A DNA stretch of 64,000 nucleotides, from NCBI GenBank assembly GCA_963693085.1, contig OY856410.1:561895906-561959905 (forward strand), in the 5' to 3' direction. The stretch comes from Alisma plantago-aquatica. Lineage: Eukaryota; Streptophyta; Magnoliopsida; Alismatales; Alismataceae. Positions 22,528 through 35,698 of the stretch are shown piece by piece. Position 1 is the first letter of the stretch, and each line of letters opens with the position of its first letter. The notes below the pieces were generated by a model. The model saw only the letters and a list, made by a program, of their open reading frames with translations. It made no database searches and was not told the origin of the DNA. The position numbers were made by a program, and so were the translations under genes.

Positions 22528-24117
22528 ATGGTGCATGTTTCTGGTGCATCTTCGTCACGTGCCGACCCGATGGAAATCCCAGAATTCGTGCCACCACCTA
22601 CCACATCAATTTCACGCCCACGGCTGATTCATCCATCCGCAGAGGTCAAGAAGATTTACGAGGAGATATTGAAGAGAAAGATCGAGCCGACCCGTTATGT
22701 TGAACGGGACAGAATCCGCAACTTGGGGTTCGAAGCCAACCTCGACTATGTTCTGAAGGGGTAGGCCCGACACATGGGAAGAAGGCCTGACGAGATGGAG
22801 TTCCATGCAGATGGCCAACCGTTCTTCGGCGAGTGGCCTACTTACAAGGAGCTGGTGGCTGAGTTTATGGCATTGTTGGACGTCTGCGTCATACCAAATG
22901 ATGTCATAGCCACCGACCGTGAGTGGATCAAGGGCCGGGTGTATTTCTGGTTGTAAAACAACGACTACACCCTTACACTCCGACAGTTCAACAAGATCTT
23001 CAACTGGAATCATCTGCGGTCTGACTACCGGCGGCCGGACAACCGCACTGACTACGACGTGATCTTCGCCGAGCTTGTGACAGTGCCACTGGGAAAATCA
23101 GTGAGCTACCATAATGTGGCGGTAGCAGATTTCGAGCACCTGTTCGTGCGGGTTTTACACCGCATGATCTGCACCACTTTATTCGGCCGTGGTGATCTGG
23201 CTCTCAGCAAGTTCCAGGAGACGAACTTGTTTTTCTTGAACAAGCTTTTGAAGCACCAAGAATGCAACTGGGACGCGTTTTTCTTAGTGCGCATTTTGGT
23301 GGTAAAGAGGAGTACTCGGAAAGCTCCAATTCACTTTGGAGGGCTTATCACAAAGCTGGCCTCCTACCTTGGGTTGAATTTCCAGCAGCTTACTCCTCTC
23401 TCCAACAGGAGCAAGGTGAGCCTGCAACATCTGCACCACTCCAACCTCATCCTTCTTTGAGATAGCTTGGCGTATGCACACTGCCACGTCAACCATGAAT
23501 ACCAAGAATGCTCACTTCCCGATCCTGTCTTCAACATCGAAGGGGCACAACATTTCTGATGGCCTATCATAGCCATTGCTGACTCCGATGAAGACGGAGG
23601 CAATGACGACGACAACAACAATGACGATGAGGCTGAAGAGGAAGAGGAGACCTACACCCCTCTTCGGGCACGAGTGGCACCACGAAAGTGTCCTCGCATG
23701 CATCCGGGTGCATCTTCATCTTCGCAGCCTCCACCACCACCACCGCCGTCGCAGCAAAGCGAGGATGTCTATTCGATGCAAGGCATGTATGCTATGCTGC
23801 AAGACATACAACAGATGTAGCAGCACCACACCGCAGTGTACACCGATATTCATGAGACGACAAACCAGTTACTTGACAATCAGAGGCATATCTTCGAGAA
23901 TGAGCGCCTCCTCCTCGACAACCAACAACAGATTCATGACCGGTTGCATAGGATGGAGATGCAGCAGCAGCCCTTTTATGATCACTACTGGAGCCAGAAC
24001 TACTTTGGGGGGTATCTACAACCTCCACCTAGGGCCCAGTTTGATCCGAGCTTTCAGGGAGAGTACCCATCTTGGGACCCCACGACTCCACAGTACCCGC
24101 CTCCGCCTGAAGAGTAA
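22528..24117 (+). pseudogene. ATHILA ORF-1-type third gene of element A (formerly called env-like)
   Basis: One frame of 530 codons from ATG 22528 (MVHVSGASSSRADP) to TAA 24115, with nonsense codons at 22762 (TAG), 22954 (TAA), 23458 (TGA), 23557 (TGA) and 23818 (TAG) and no frameshift. The central block (FEHLFVRVLHRMICTTLFGR..LSKFQETNLFFLNKLL..PIHFGGLITKLASYLG) fits my recollection of the ATHILA ORF-1 family, a plant-retroelement protein of unknown role. An acidic run (DDDNNNDDEAEEEEE), a proline/serine hinge and a C-terminal glutamine-rich, probably coiled-coil helix (TNQLLDNQRHIFENERLLLDN) follow. I see no signal peptide or transmembrane segment, so the env label is not supported here. A family search would confirm the assignment. 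Confidence 0.8.
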
Positions 24118-25645
24118 ATCGGTATCTCTGTTCTAACCTTTAAGATTGTTTTTGACTATGAGTCCATAGTCAAATTCACGCTTAGGGGGGGAGTTGGAAC
24201 AACTCTATCTTTTATTTTCTCTATTTTTAGTTTTATTGATTTTGTTCTTGTCATTTATTTCTTGCAATCTTAGTTTGTTTGTAGGATCCACATTCTATCT
24301 AGTGTAATCGTGGATGTCTTAAGTCTTGTGTCATCTCAGTTGCGTGTACATGGGAATTAAGGGAAAATTAAAAAACTTTTGAGTGTTCGCAAGCTTGAGT
24401 GTTGTTCAACTTTGAGCACTTAACTTAAGAAAATGATTGGTTTTGTCAACTTTAAAACAGAAAATCACAACTGTACATTCCTAATGATTCATGAAAGTGG
24501 ACAGAATTGGTTGTTTGAGCCTAAATTGACCAAATGATAATGAGACTCTAATTTGAAGTAAGAGAGAGAAACCTCTTAACTACTACACAGGTCAGTAAGG
24601 AGGGACACATAATACTTTTCAAAGGTTCAGTAAATTAGTCTTGTGATCTTTCCACCTCATTGCTTTTCACAATCCACCACAAGATTTGGAAGTAAAGTAC
24701 GGTTTTAACCTTTTTGATTGCATGTCATGTAGATAGGACTTGCATTGCAACCACTTTCATATGTTTTGCATGAAAAAAATAGAATAGTTATACATGCACA
24801 TTACCCTTAGGTGCATGTCATTTAGTTGCATTCATAACTTTTATGCATAGAGTACATCGTGTACCTCATTTCTTCTTTAATGGTGAATTAAATTGTTCCA
24901 TACCTTCTAAATAGTTCAAATATTCGAGTTATGCAGAAAAAGTAAGCCCAATAAAGTATTCCTTGTTAATTATGGATATAAGGGTTTGAAAAAAAACGAA
25001 ATTGAAAAAAAAAGAGAAAGTCATTAAGAAGCAAGTAGAATAAGAAGGAGAAAGGAGCATAATCTCACCTGCATTTTAAGATGAGTAAGTACATGATGTA
25101 GCTCAATTAGATATCCATATCATTTTGAGATGGGATGTTAGTGCATGCATCAATCCACCCAATCTTAGGCATTAGGGCATTTTTCATGTGCATTTGCATC
25201 ATTTAGGGCATTTTTGTTTTATGCATGTTGAAATCGTATAATGCTTCCACTTCTTCCATTCGCCACCCATTCCATCCACCCGTTGCTCGAATTGGTAGGC
25301 CACCGTGATTTTATCCTCACTTGTGAATATCAGGAGAACTGCTTCCATGTAGATGGTAGTTAGGGCGAGCAACATAGTATAGGAGATCACAAGATGCACT
25401 AAGTCTGGACCGGCGAATTCTATTATGTTAACTGCCTTATGTGATAGTATTCATCAGTTTTGGGATAGATATCTTTTATGGATGATTACTGTCACCTTTA
25501 GGGTAATTATCATTATGTGGTTAGCGAGGGCCGGTATGCGGATGTCCGGTGGGAGTCATATGGGATGTTAGTTGTGATGCTTTGTTCTTTAGTTGACTCT
25601 GGCAATTCTATTCTAAGGTTTAGTTGCTCGAGGGCGAGCAATGTT
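24118..25645 (+). other. Element A 3' UTR
   Basis: 1.5 kb without coding signal, AT-rich with A-runs near 24990-25020. It begins with a PPT-like run AGGGGGGGAG at 24184-24193, 1.46 kb before the real PPT. It is homologous in reverse to B 41700-43160, which shows that the region is a stable family part. Confidence 0.75.
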
Positions 25646-25661
25646 CAAGCTTAGGGGAGTT
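25646..25661 (+). promoter_or_regulatory. Polypurine tract of element A
   Basis: CAAGCTTAGGGGAGTT directly before the 3' LTR start, preceded by GCTCGAGGGCGAGCAATGTT, the 3' module shared with B, C and D. Confidence 0.85.
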
Positions 25662-27280
25662 TGATGCGATGATTTTGAGTCACATTTATAGACTTGTTTG
25701 ATATGTGTTTTATGCATTTATTAGTCATTTTCGTGGTTAATGTTGCATAATTCATCTACTTTGGTCTGTGCTACTTCTCTATGTCAAATCTCCCTTATTT
25801 CAACATTTTGAGTATAAATTATCAAAAGAATACATTTTGTGTAGACTTATGTGGTCTCGTGTTATAATTTTAGGAAAAACAAGTATCTTCTACTGTTGAT
25901 ACCATCGACAGTGGTCGATACCATCGACCAGACCACAGGGTGCCAGCCGCAAGGACCAGAAGAAAGTCGATACTATCGACAGGGATGTCGATGGTATCGA
26001 GAGACCATCAGGTTGCTGGCGAGAAGTGAGTCGATACTATCTACACATATGTCGATACTATCGACTAGTGGAGCTACAACGACGGTAAATGGACAAAACC
26101 GACGCCTATGAATGTCGATACCATTGACCCGCATCGATGGTATCGAGATAGCATCAGTCGCGACAGAGAAAAGAAAAGAAAATCAGCCGATATAACGCAA
26201 GGTCGATACTATCGACCCACGTCGATAGTATCGACACCGTCAGATATGAGTTTGCTTCAGATTGATCTTAATCCGACGGTTGTGATTAATTGGCGACCTA
26301 ACTCGGGAATTATACCTAATGACAATGCCCAAGAGGGGAGAGTCACGTCATTAGCCACAACACACATCCTGAGAAGGTGTGGAGAGAAGAACGGAGCCCA
26401 GAAGCACGCCCCAACCGATCTGGACGCCGAAGAAGATGATTTCCACCACCGAAAGGCGGGAGAACGCGTATTATATGCCAAGGATCGCTTAGATCTTCTC
26501 CATTCAGGGGTTTCACCACTCAATCATGTTTTTCTCCATGTTTCCCCTTTTCTCTATCATGTTTTGCTTTGAGATGAACATGCAGGGCTAATCCCCTTTG
26601 ACTTTAGGACCGGGAGTAGCCCGGGAATTCATTGTATGACTATTTTATCATATTAATTCATATCTTATCTCTTAAATCTGTGGTATAACTTCGTTTTATC
26701 AATTATATTGTTATGCTTGATCACCATAATAATAATCTAATGCCCTTAATTGCTTTGAAAGAAGAATTAATGGTTGAAAAGTGATGGAATTTACATTAAT
26801 TAACAAATCCCTTGAACAAGGTGGTGTAAGGTTAATGGTGGATATCGAGAGATCGTTGTTAATGCACCTAGTTTAGGGTATAGGTTACTACGATAGTGGA
26901 ACTGAACTAGACATAGGTAGTGAATTGTACCACGACAGTGGGCAATTCTGATTTCAGGCCACTACCCGGATAGAGAGATAAAAATTGAGTGACTACATAG
27001 AATTTAATACAATAATAACCCATGGTGAAACCGCAATCCTAAAGATCTCATTTTGAATTGATTAAACCAAACATTTAATTGATTGCTTTGTTTTGTTTTA
27101 TTTTTATTTTCTTTTAATTTTAACAACAACTCTCAACTCTTTAATCGGTCTAGCTGATTGCGAGTAGTTAGTAGTAGTCTCCGACAATTCACGTATCCCT
27201 GAGTTCGACTCGGGCCTCACAAAGGCCTATATTACATTGACGCATACACTTGCGTTTCTACACACGTAAAAATCGTGTCA
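25662..27280 (+). repeat. Element A 3' LTR
   Basis: 1,619 bp, collinear with 14286-15897. By eye about two differences per hundred bases in the first 260 bp, many of them transitions. It contains the dyad array at 25895-26235 with one extra 21-bp unit relative to the 5' LTR. Confidence 0.92.
25895..26235 (+). repeat. GTCGAT-N3-ATCGAC dyad array, A 3' LTR
   Basis: About ten dyad copies in the order of the 5' LTR, with an added GTCGATACTATCTAC-type copy near 26030. Confidence 0.9.
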
Positions 27281-27544
27281 GTGCCCCAGGCACCAAAAAA
27301 TCAATAATGATAAGAAAACATATTAGGCACCACAAGAATGTGAAAAACCTCAGATATGGGTATGGTAGAAAAAGCCTAAAACAAGCATATAACTGCATAA
27401 CTTGCACAAACAATGCCAAACTGGACCAAACTTGAAACTTTAGCTTTTCAAATGACATAAAAGCACCTCAAAGGGTTTAATATGGGTTTAAGAACTTATG
27501 ATAATAAAGCATGTTCAACCAAAAAACAAGGTCCGGGTCTCACA
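27281..27544 (-). repeat. Element F 3' LTR, inner end
   Basis: Continuation of F after A. On the minus strand the LTR probably begins TGTGAGACCCGGACC (27544 downward), a common type of gypsy LTR start, preceded by a purine-rich TATTAGGGGTTTATGGT that could be the PPT. The boundary is inferred because the right LTR is not complete in the window. The total LTR would be about 4.5 kb. Confidence 0.5.
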
Positions 27545-28264
27545 ACCATAAACCCCTAATAGGGATTTCACACCCCAAATCCAATATAAACAAAGGTGGG
27601 TCCTCTGATGCACCTAATCCTATAACTTCCACATAGTTACTTCCGTATCATGGTGATGTCACAACACTAGCATAGGAATTATGTTCTCCCTCAACTCCTA
27701 CATGTCTGATCTTGGGTTAGCACAAAACCTCCACATATGAAACATCCTCATGCCACTACACCTCTACTGCATGTATTACTTGTCATGTACAGGGTGACAC
27801 TTCTTCAGCATGTATTACTTGTCATGTTCTTAGAAGATTCTCCAATTATCTCAATGGTGTACTGACCATATGTCTGCCACATAGGGTTGTACAAAACTTC
27901 CTTTGTATCCTTATTCTTGCAAGATTCTATTGTTTCTCATTCGCTTGCTGACAATTGTATACTTGACCATACCTGACTGCCATTTCACGTTCTTTATCTC
28001 ATGATACATCTGAGTATTCACCAGATTCATCATGTGTGCCGAAGATGAGTCTCCTCATGTGCTATCTCACATAAACCACATCTAAAACCATTGTCTGGTT
28101 AAGGAATGATACATTGTCTTGTCACCTAAACTTTGGAAGCTATCAAGCTCCCTGTTGTGGTAATCTAATCTAATGCACCACATCATGATATCATCCACCT
28201 ACACTTCTCTGTCTTGCTATAACAGTGTTGATTTGACTTATAGCTATGTCAACGAAGATACTTC
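27545..28264 (-). pseudogene. Integrase N-terminal remnant of element F
   Basis: Minus-strand translation shows pieces of a gypsy integrase zinc-binding region, such as AHEETHLRHT and MYHEIKNVKWQSGMVKYTIVSKRM, in the order expected for the HHCC domain, with several stops. The catalytic core was not found, so it is deleted or too decayed. Its place, left of the RT remnant once G is removed, fits the pol order of a minus-strand element. Confidence 0.5.
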
Positions 28265-31200
28265 TGTAACACCCCTCCCTAGGGTTACTTACATAACCAG
28301 CGGAAGCACAACCAAATCCCCAACATTATCCATAATATGGGGTACTTAGCATGTCAGGGAGAAAGTGTCACATACATGATCTCATATCAAGAAACAAATC
28401 ACACTTGGCATTATTGAAACACAGATTCATACATAAGTTCTTCTTGGAAAGATAACTACATCATGCTTCTAAAGGTATGTTAATCATAAACTAGATAACA
28501 TGAAAAAGATAGGATCTCCATAGATGGACGTCCCACCAGGAAACAACTTCTAAGGTCTTGGATACTTGAAACTCCTTAAGCTATCTCCTTCCCTTTAGCT
28601 CCAACTTATGCAGACATCTCGTCCCCAGCAATGAAAAATAAAAAACACATCAGTAAGTGGTATTTGGCATCTTATATGACATAAAAGTAATTATAACTTG
28701 ACATGATAAAATTTACTTGACATGACTTGACATAAACATTAGCATGGATTTTTCTTAAGCATTCATGATTCATAATTTGCATGCTGAATTGAATAGTAAG
28801 TATATGCATCCCTCTATGATGCCCCTGGAGGAGCACATGATTGCTAGGAAAGCCCTTGATGCTAGGAAAGCCCTTGACGACCCCTTGAGGTCCATGAGTT
28901 GGGAGCATATAAAAACTAATTCAATTCTATTTCATTTGATCATTTACATGACATTAACATTACCATTAATATTAACAGGATCATTGAACTTTAACATGAT
29001 GGGATTTCTCCCTCATAAACCATAATAGGGTTTCCCCCCTCTTGATCATGATTCCTTAGCCTTAATTCATAATCAATAATTATAATAAGGGTTTTTACCA
29101 TAAAACATAAGCAATCAATTAACAAAGTAAACATGATATCATGCTGAGAAAACATTCATAATTCATGAAATATAATAAAGTGCATAATCATAACTAACAT
29201 GCATTAAACCAATTTACTTGTGCCAAACATGCATGGTCCGCTTACCTATATTAAACCACCTTAGTGTCATGTCACTTGAATTTATTGAGCTTTTACACAC
29301 CTGTAATTTTATTAAAACCATATCATGTATTTAAATCCATATTCATGAAACCCTAATCTCATTCATGGAATAATTCAAGCTTTTGGATGCAGAAATCAAC
29401 ATTTAAAAACAACACCAACCGATAGTAAATCCAGAGAGCTTTCCAAACATGTTTATTTATATTTTTTTGAGGTCGTATGCAAAAGTTATGAATTTTGCAC
29501 TCTGGACCAATCAGAAATCAAGAAGCCTTAGTGTGACATAATTCAAATCGAATATGAATCTGATGTAAATCACAGGCTAAAAGTCGGAAAAACCTAGGCC
29601 GCGTGTTACACATGAATACAACATGTGAGGGTAAAACTGTCATTCAGACCCAATAATAAAGTGTGTGTGAGAAATTAAATCAAAGGTGAAATACTTATGT
29701 TGCCCTTGCAACATTGATTAGTTGATCAGAATCGTGGGGGGGTCTCAGGGTCATTGAACACCCTGGATTCTTCCCCTGCGAGCCATGGCTCTCACACGAT
29801 AGCCTGGAGCTTCATGCTTCGACCAGATCTTGGGGCCAGCTCCACAACTCAAGTCGGGGGCTTACCAGAAATGATTCAATGCCCTTTCTAGTCCTAACGA
29901 CCTTCAAAACAAGTCTGGTGATGGTCTGGAGTGCAAGAGTGCATCTCCTCCATGGCCGGAAATAGGGGAAGGGGCGGCATATCCAAAGCCAACGAAGAGG
30001 GCTAGAGCAAGGCCAAAAGACGGTCGAAAAACATTTTGGGAGACACAACGAGATCGGGGGTACCACTTCTGTGGTTGGAGTACCACTGAAATGCCATGGC
30101 GACTAGCGCCAGCATGACCCCGCAAAGTGGGCCTAAAGGGTACACCGAATGAGATGAATGCACGACAAAATAAAGATGCGAGGACGGAGAAGGTTCATTG
30201 GTGATGCTCACCGGGTGGCCAATTGCACCCATGGAGACGGAGAGGCCTGGGGTGAGGTGAAGGTCACTAGAAAACCACTACGAGTAGGATGATGAGTTTG
30301 GAGGCATACACGATCGAATCGATTGATGCAGAGGAAGTGAAATGGTGCAGATGTGCTTTTGGCACCCATAGATAGGTGTGGGGTTGGCTAGAACGTCGTA
30401 TGTGCAAGGGGGGTGCGAGCCCTATATTGGGTGTTTGCCCTACAGAGCACGAGAGGGCGTGGGTTAGGGCTCGCTCAGATCGGGGAAGTCTCACAAATTC
30501 AAAACACGAGAAATCTATGGAAACGATCAAGGGATGATCGAGAAACGGATTGGGGAAGCAACAACCTGTGAAACGGCTCAGTTGAGCGGACAGTGCGGAG
30601 GTAGATGACGATATGGGGAGCATCAGATTTGATCGAACGGTCACAATTGTGTGCGAGAAAAGGAAACAATAAAGGAGTGTGTGTCAGTGTTGAATAACTG
30701 AAACTATAGAGTAATTTCATGCATTAAATGTATTTGTAATTAGTCCTTTATCAAATTATATGGAAAACTTCCCAAATTTATTAAAGGGGTCAAACTTGGT
30801 CAAAATAATACCAAATTTGGACCACACATCCAATAAGCAGTCTAGATCTTTTCCAAACACTTAAATTTCTTCTTTGACTATCTATGTTCATTAATTCATT
30901 AAAAGTTATTCATCTTGAATTATGTACAAAAAGGGTGGAATAATATGCACTATCTTTCCATAATTGTTTCCCTTGAGTCTACGACGTGATGAATGATTAT
31001 TACCCACTCACAAGTCATGTGCTATATGTTTCATATCCCTTCTTATATTTATTTTAACCATCATGATAAGAGAGAGGAAAGTGAAAGGGAAAACATTTTA
31101 AGTTAATTGCACCTCATGATGCACATATGTAAAAAGAAAACTATTTTTGAGCCTCATTTTATTTTCTCCAATTATTCTTCTATAAAGAGTATAATTTCAA

Positions 31201-31290
31201 GGTCTTTTTATACTAAACCCCTCAACTATTTGTTACTTTGTAAAAGTCCCATTCTAACTTTTAAATTAACTTGAAAATTGGGATGTTACA
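28265..31290 (-). repeat. Element G LTR 1
   Basis: 3,026 bp; on the plus strand TGTAACACCCCTCCC to GGGATGTTACA. The minus-strand frame at 30267-30644 recurs in LTRs 2 and 3 only because the LTRs are duplicates. There is no domain and no independent support for coding. Confidence 0.92.
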
Positions 31291-31979
31291 ATTCTACCCA
31301 CCTTAAATAAATTTCGTCCTCAAAATTTCCTAGGCTTTCTACCCACCTTAAGGATTTCACATGAACTTGCATATTTTCCATACAATTTCCATTATAAAAG
31401 AGGCATACATAAACAAAGCATTATTATTCAACAAAAAATTACTTAACTACCCCTCCTAAGTCTCATACTTACTCCTTAACGTTACACCGAACTCATTACA
31501 CTTAGGGAATCTATCTCTCACTTACCATGACTACATCTTCATAGTTGTCTAACCTTAGGTCATATATCCTTCATCTCTTTATATGTGGTGATCAAGCACA
31601 TATTTAGAAATGTTGGATCTTTTTATGTTACATCTCACCAACTTATTTGCACATGTGTCCCATACCACACACACAAGTAAGAAGGTAAGACACATAAAAA
31701 GTCACATTAAATGACATTTTCCTCAAATCTCAATTGGGTGGCCCTTACCATTGAGACAAGGAGAAACATGTCATCATCTAGGGTTTGGTTTCAACTACAT
31801 GAGCATGCTAGCATGTGCGTTTCTAATGTGGTGAGGGCTCTAGTCATCTTTTGCAGTTCTCTAGACATACTATAATACATAATCATGTTCTCTACTTCCA
31901 TTTCTTCATCCTAGGGTGACTTGCATGAATCCTTATTGTTGCCTTAGTGGCCATCTATTTCTTGCTCTGATACCATGAA
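31291..31979 (-). other. Element G internal region 1 with PBS and PPT
   Basis: 689 bp. PPT side at 31291-31305 (plus ATTCTACCCACCTTA). PBS at 31965-31976 (minus TGGTATCAGAGC, then AAG), pairing with initiator tRNA-Met. The first ATG after the PBS opens only about 20 codons. No protein motif. Confidence 0.88.
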
Positions 31980-34900
31980 TGTAACACCCCTCCCTAGGGT
32001 TACTTACATAACCAGCGGAAGCACATCCTAATCCCCAACATTATCCATAATGTGGGGTACTTGGCATTTTAGGGAGAAAGTGTCACATACATGATCTCAT
32101 ATCAAGAAACAAATCACACTTGGCATTATTGAAACATAGATTCATATATAAGTTCTTCTTGTAAAGATAACTACATCATGCTTCTAAAGGTATGATAATC
32201 ATAAACTAGATAACATGAAAAAGATAGAATCTCCATAGATGGACGTCCCACAAGGCATCAACTTCTAAGGTCTTGGATACTTGAAACTCCTTAAGCTGTC
32301 TCCTTCCCTTTAGCTCCAACTTCTGCGGACATCTCGTCCCCAGCCATGCAAAATAAACAACACATCAGTAAGAGGTATTTGGCATCTTATATGACATCAA
32401 AATAATTATAACTTGACATGATAAAATTTACTTGACATGACTTGACATAAACATTAACATGGATTTTTCTTAAGCATTCATGATTCATAATTTGCATGCT
32501 GAAATGAATAGTAAGTATATGCATCCCTCTATGACGCCCCTGGAGGAGCACATGATTTCTAGGAAAGCCCTTGATGCTAGGAAAGCCCTTGACGACCCCT
32601 TGAGGTCCATGAGTTGGGAGCATATAAAAAATAATTCAATTCTATTTCATTTGATCATTTACATGACATTAACATTAACATTAATATTAACATGATCATT
32701 GAACTTTAACATGATGGGATTTCTCCCTCATAAACCATAATAGGGTTTCCCCCTCTTGATCATGATTCCTTAGCCTTAATTCATAATCAATAATTATAAT
32801 AAGGGTTTTTACCATAAAACATAAGCAATCAATTAACAAAGTAAACTAGATATCACGCTGAGAAAGCATTCATAATTCATGAAATATAATAAAGTGCATA
32901 ATCATAACTAACATGCATTAAACCAATTTACTTGTGCCAAACATGCATCGTCCGCTTACCTATATTAAACCACCTAAGTGTCATGTCACTTGACTTTATT
33001 GAGCTTTTACACACCTGTAATTTTATTAAAACCATATCATGTATTTAAATCCATATTCATGAAACCCTAATCTCGTTCATGGAATAATTCAAGAATTTGG
33101 ATGCGGAAATTATCATTTAAAAACAACACCAACCAATAGTAAATCCAGAGAGCTTTCCAAAACATGTTTATTTATATTTTTCTGAGGTCGTATGCAAAAG
33201 TTATGAATTTTGCACTCTGGACCAATCAGAAATCAAGAAACCTTAGTGTGACATCATTCAAATCGAATATGAATCTGATGTAAATCATAGGCTAAAAGTC
33301 GGAAAAACCTAGGCCGCGTGTTACACATGAATACAACATGTGAGGGTAAAACTTTCATTCAGACCCAATTATAAAGTGTGCATGAGAAATTAAATCAATG
33401 GTGAAATACCTATGTTGCCCTTGCAACATTGATTAGTTGATCAGAATCGTGGGGGGGGGGGTCTCGGGGTCATTGAACACCCTGAATTCTTCCCCTGCGA
33501 GCCATGGCTCTCACACAATAGCCTGGATCTCCATGCTTCGACCAGATCTTGGGGAAAGCTCCACAACTCAACTCGGGGGCTTATCGGAAATGATTCAATG
33601 CCCTTTCTAGTCCTAACGACCTTCAAAACAAGTCTGGTGATGGTCTGGAGTGCAAGAGTGCATCTCCTCCATGGCCTGAAACAGGGGAAGGGGCGGCAGA
33701 TCCAAAGCCAATGAAGAGGGCTAGAGCAAGGCCAAAAGACGGTCAAAAAACATTCTGGGAGACACATCGAGATCGGAGGTACCACTTCTGTGGTTGGAGT
33801 ACCACTGAAATGCCATGGCGACTAGCGCCGGCATGACCCTGCAAAGTGGGCCTAAAGGGTACACCGACTGAGATGAATGCACGACAAAATAAAGATGCGA
33901 GGACGGAGAAGGGTCGTTGGTGATGCTCACCGGGTGGCCAATTTCACCCATGGAGACAGAGAGGCCTGGTGTGAGGTGAAGGTTGCCGAAAAACCACTAC
34001 AAGTAGGATGATGAGTTTGGAGGCATACACGGTCAAATCAACTGATGCGGAGGAAGTGAAATGGTGCGGATGTGCTTTTGGCACCCATAGATAGGTGTGG
34101 GGTTGGCTAGAACGTCGTCTGTGCAAGGGGGGTGCGAGCCCTATATTGGGTTCTTGCCCTACAAAGCTCAAGAGGGCATGGGTTAGGGCTCGCTCAGATC
34201 GGGGAAGTCTCATGAATTCAAAACATAAGAAATCTCCAGAAACGATCAAGGGATGATTGAGAAACGGATTGGGGAAGCAACAGCCTGTGAAACGGCTCGG
34301 TTGAGCGAACAGTGCGGAGGTAGATGACGATGTGGGGAGCGTCAGATTTGATCGAACGGTCACAATTGCGTGTGAGAAAAGGAAATAGTAAAGGAGTGTG
34401 TGACTGTGTTGAATAACTGAAACTATAGAGTAATTTCATGCATTAAATGTATTTGTAATTATTCCTTTATCAAATTATATGGAAAACTTCCCAAATTTAT
34501 TAAAGGGGTCAAACTTGGTCAAAATGATACCAAATTTGGACCACACGTCCAATAAGCAGTCTAGATCTTTTCCAAACACTTAAATTTCTTCTTTGACTAT
34601 CTATGTTCATTAATTTGTTAAAAGTTATTCATCTTGAATTATGTACAAAAAGGGTGGAATAATATGCACTATCTTTCCATAATTGTTTCCCTTGAGTCTA
34701 CGACGTGATGAATTATTATTACCCACTCACAAGTCATGTGCTATATGTTTCATATACCTTCTTATATTTATTTTAACCATCATGATAAGAGAGAGGAAAG
34801 TGAAAGGGAAAACATTTTAAGTTAATTGCACCTCATGATGCAGATATGTAAAAAGAAAACTATTTTTGAGCCTCATTTTATTTTCTCCAATTATTCTTCT

Positions 34901-35009
34901 ATAAAGAGTATAATTTCAAGGTCTTTTTATACTAAACCCCTCAACTATTTGTTACTTTGGAAAAGTCCCATTCTAACTTTTAAATTAACTTGAAAATTGG
35001 GATGTTACA
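31980..35009 (-). repeat. Element G LTR 2 (middle)
   Basis: 3,030 bp, the shared middle LTR. It contains a longer G-run (about 33451-33460) than LTR 1. In an unequal crossover model this copy is the recombination product of a 5' and a 3' LTR. Confidence 0.92.
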
Positions 35010-35698
35010 ATTCTACCCACCTTAAATAAATTTCGTACTCGAAATTTCCTAGGGTTTCTACCCACCTTAAGGATTTCACATAAACTTGCAAATTTTCCAC
35101 ACAATTTCCATTATAAAAGAGGCATACATAAACAAAGCATTATTATTCAACAAAAAATTACTTAACTACCCCTCCTAAGTCTCATACTTACTCCTTAACA
35201 TTATACCTAACTCATTACACTTAGGGAATCTATCTCTCACTTACCATGACTACATCTTCATAGTTGTCTAACCTTAGGTCATATATCCTTCATCTCTTTA
35301 TATGTGGTGATCAAGCACATATTTAGAAATGTTGGATCTTTTTATGTTACATCTCACGAACTTATTTGCACATGTGTCCCATACCACACACGCAATTAAG
35401 AAGGTAAGACACATAAAAAGTCACATTAAATGACATTTTCCTCAAATCTCAATTGGGTGGCCCTTACAATTGAGACAAGGAGAAACATGTCATCATCTAG
35501 GGTTTGGTTTCAACTACATGATCATGCTAGCATGTGCTTTTCTAATGAGGTGAGGGCTCTAGTCATCTTTTGCGGTTCTCTAGACATACTATAATACATA
35601 ATCATGTTCTCTACTTCCATTTCTTCATCCTAGGGTGACTTGCATGAATCCTTATTGTTGCCTTAGTGGCCATCTATTTCTTACTCTGATACCATTAA
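35010..35698 (-). other. Element G internal region 2, decayed PBS
   Basis: 689 bp, same length as region 1 with a few percent of substitutions by eye. The PBS reads TGGTATCAGAGT, one base off region 1. The PPT side is intact. Confidence 0.88.

Larger units (their letters stand above)
14286..27280 (+). mobile_element. Element A: full-length Athila-lineage retrotransposon
   Basis: 12,995 bp, with target duplication gtgcc at 14281-14285 and 27281-27285. LTRs (1,612 and 1,619 bp) run TGATGCGATG to AATCGTGTCA. Order: PBS (tRNA-Asp), gag-pol in one frame, conserved hairpin, dyad array, TATA box, ATHILA ORF-1-type gene, PPT-like tract, long 3' UTR, PPT. All genes carry nonsense codons (10 in gag-pol, 5 in the third gene) and no frameshifts. 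Inserted in F's 3' LTR. Confidence 0.93.

Noticed and set aside
22528..24117. Third gene of A as a retroviral envelope
   Set aside because: No signal peptide, transmembrane helix or fusion-type segment is visible; the ATHILA ORF-1-like block fits better.
27281..27300. GGTGCC..GGCACC palindrome at the A insertion site as a specific target
   Set aside because: Only one insertion is seen there; the other targets (gaaac, acttc, ggttc, atacc) are not palindromic.
28765..29025. Plus-strand frame MIHNLHAELNSKYMHPSMMPLEE repeated at 32480 and 36198
   Set aside because: Antisense part of the G LTR, present three times only because the LTR is. No start context or homology supports it.
30267..30644. 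Minus-strand frame (MTVRSNLMLPISSS..) present in all three G LTRs, 125-206 codons
   Set aside because: Conservation is explained by LTR duplication; lengths differ between copies through stops and shifts, and no domain is seen.
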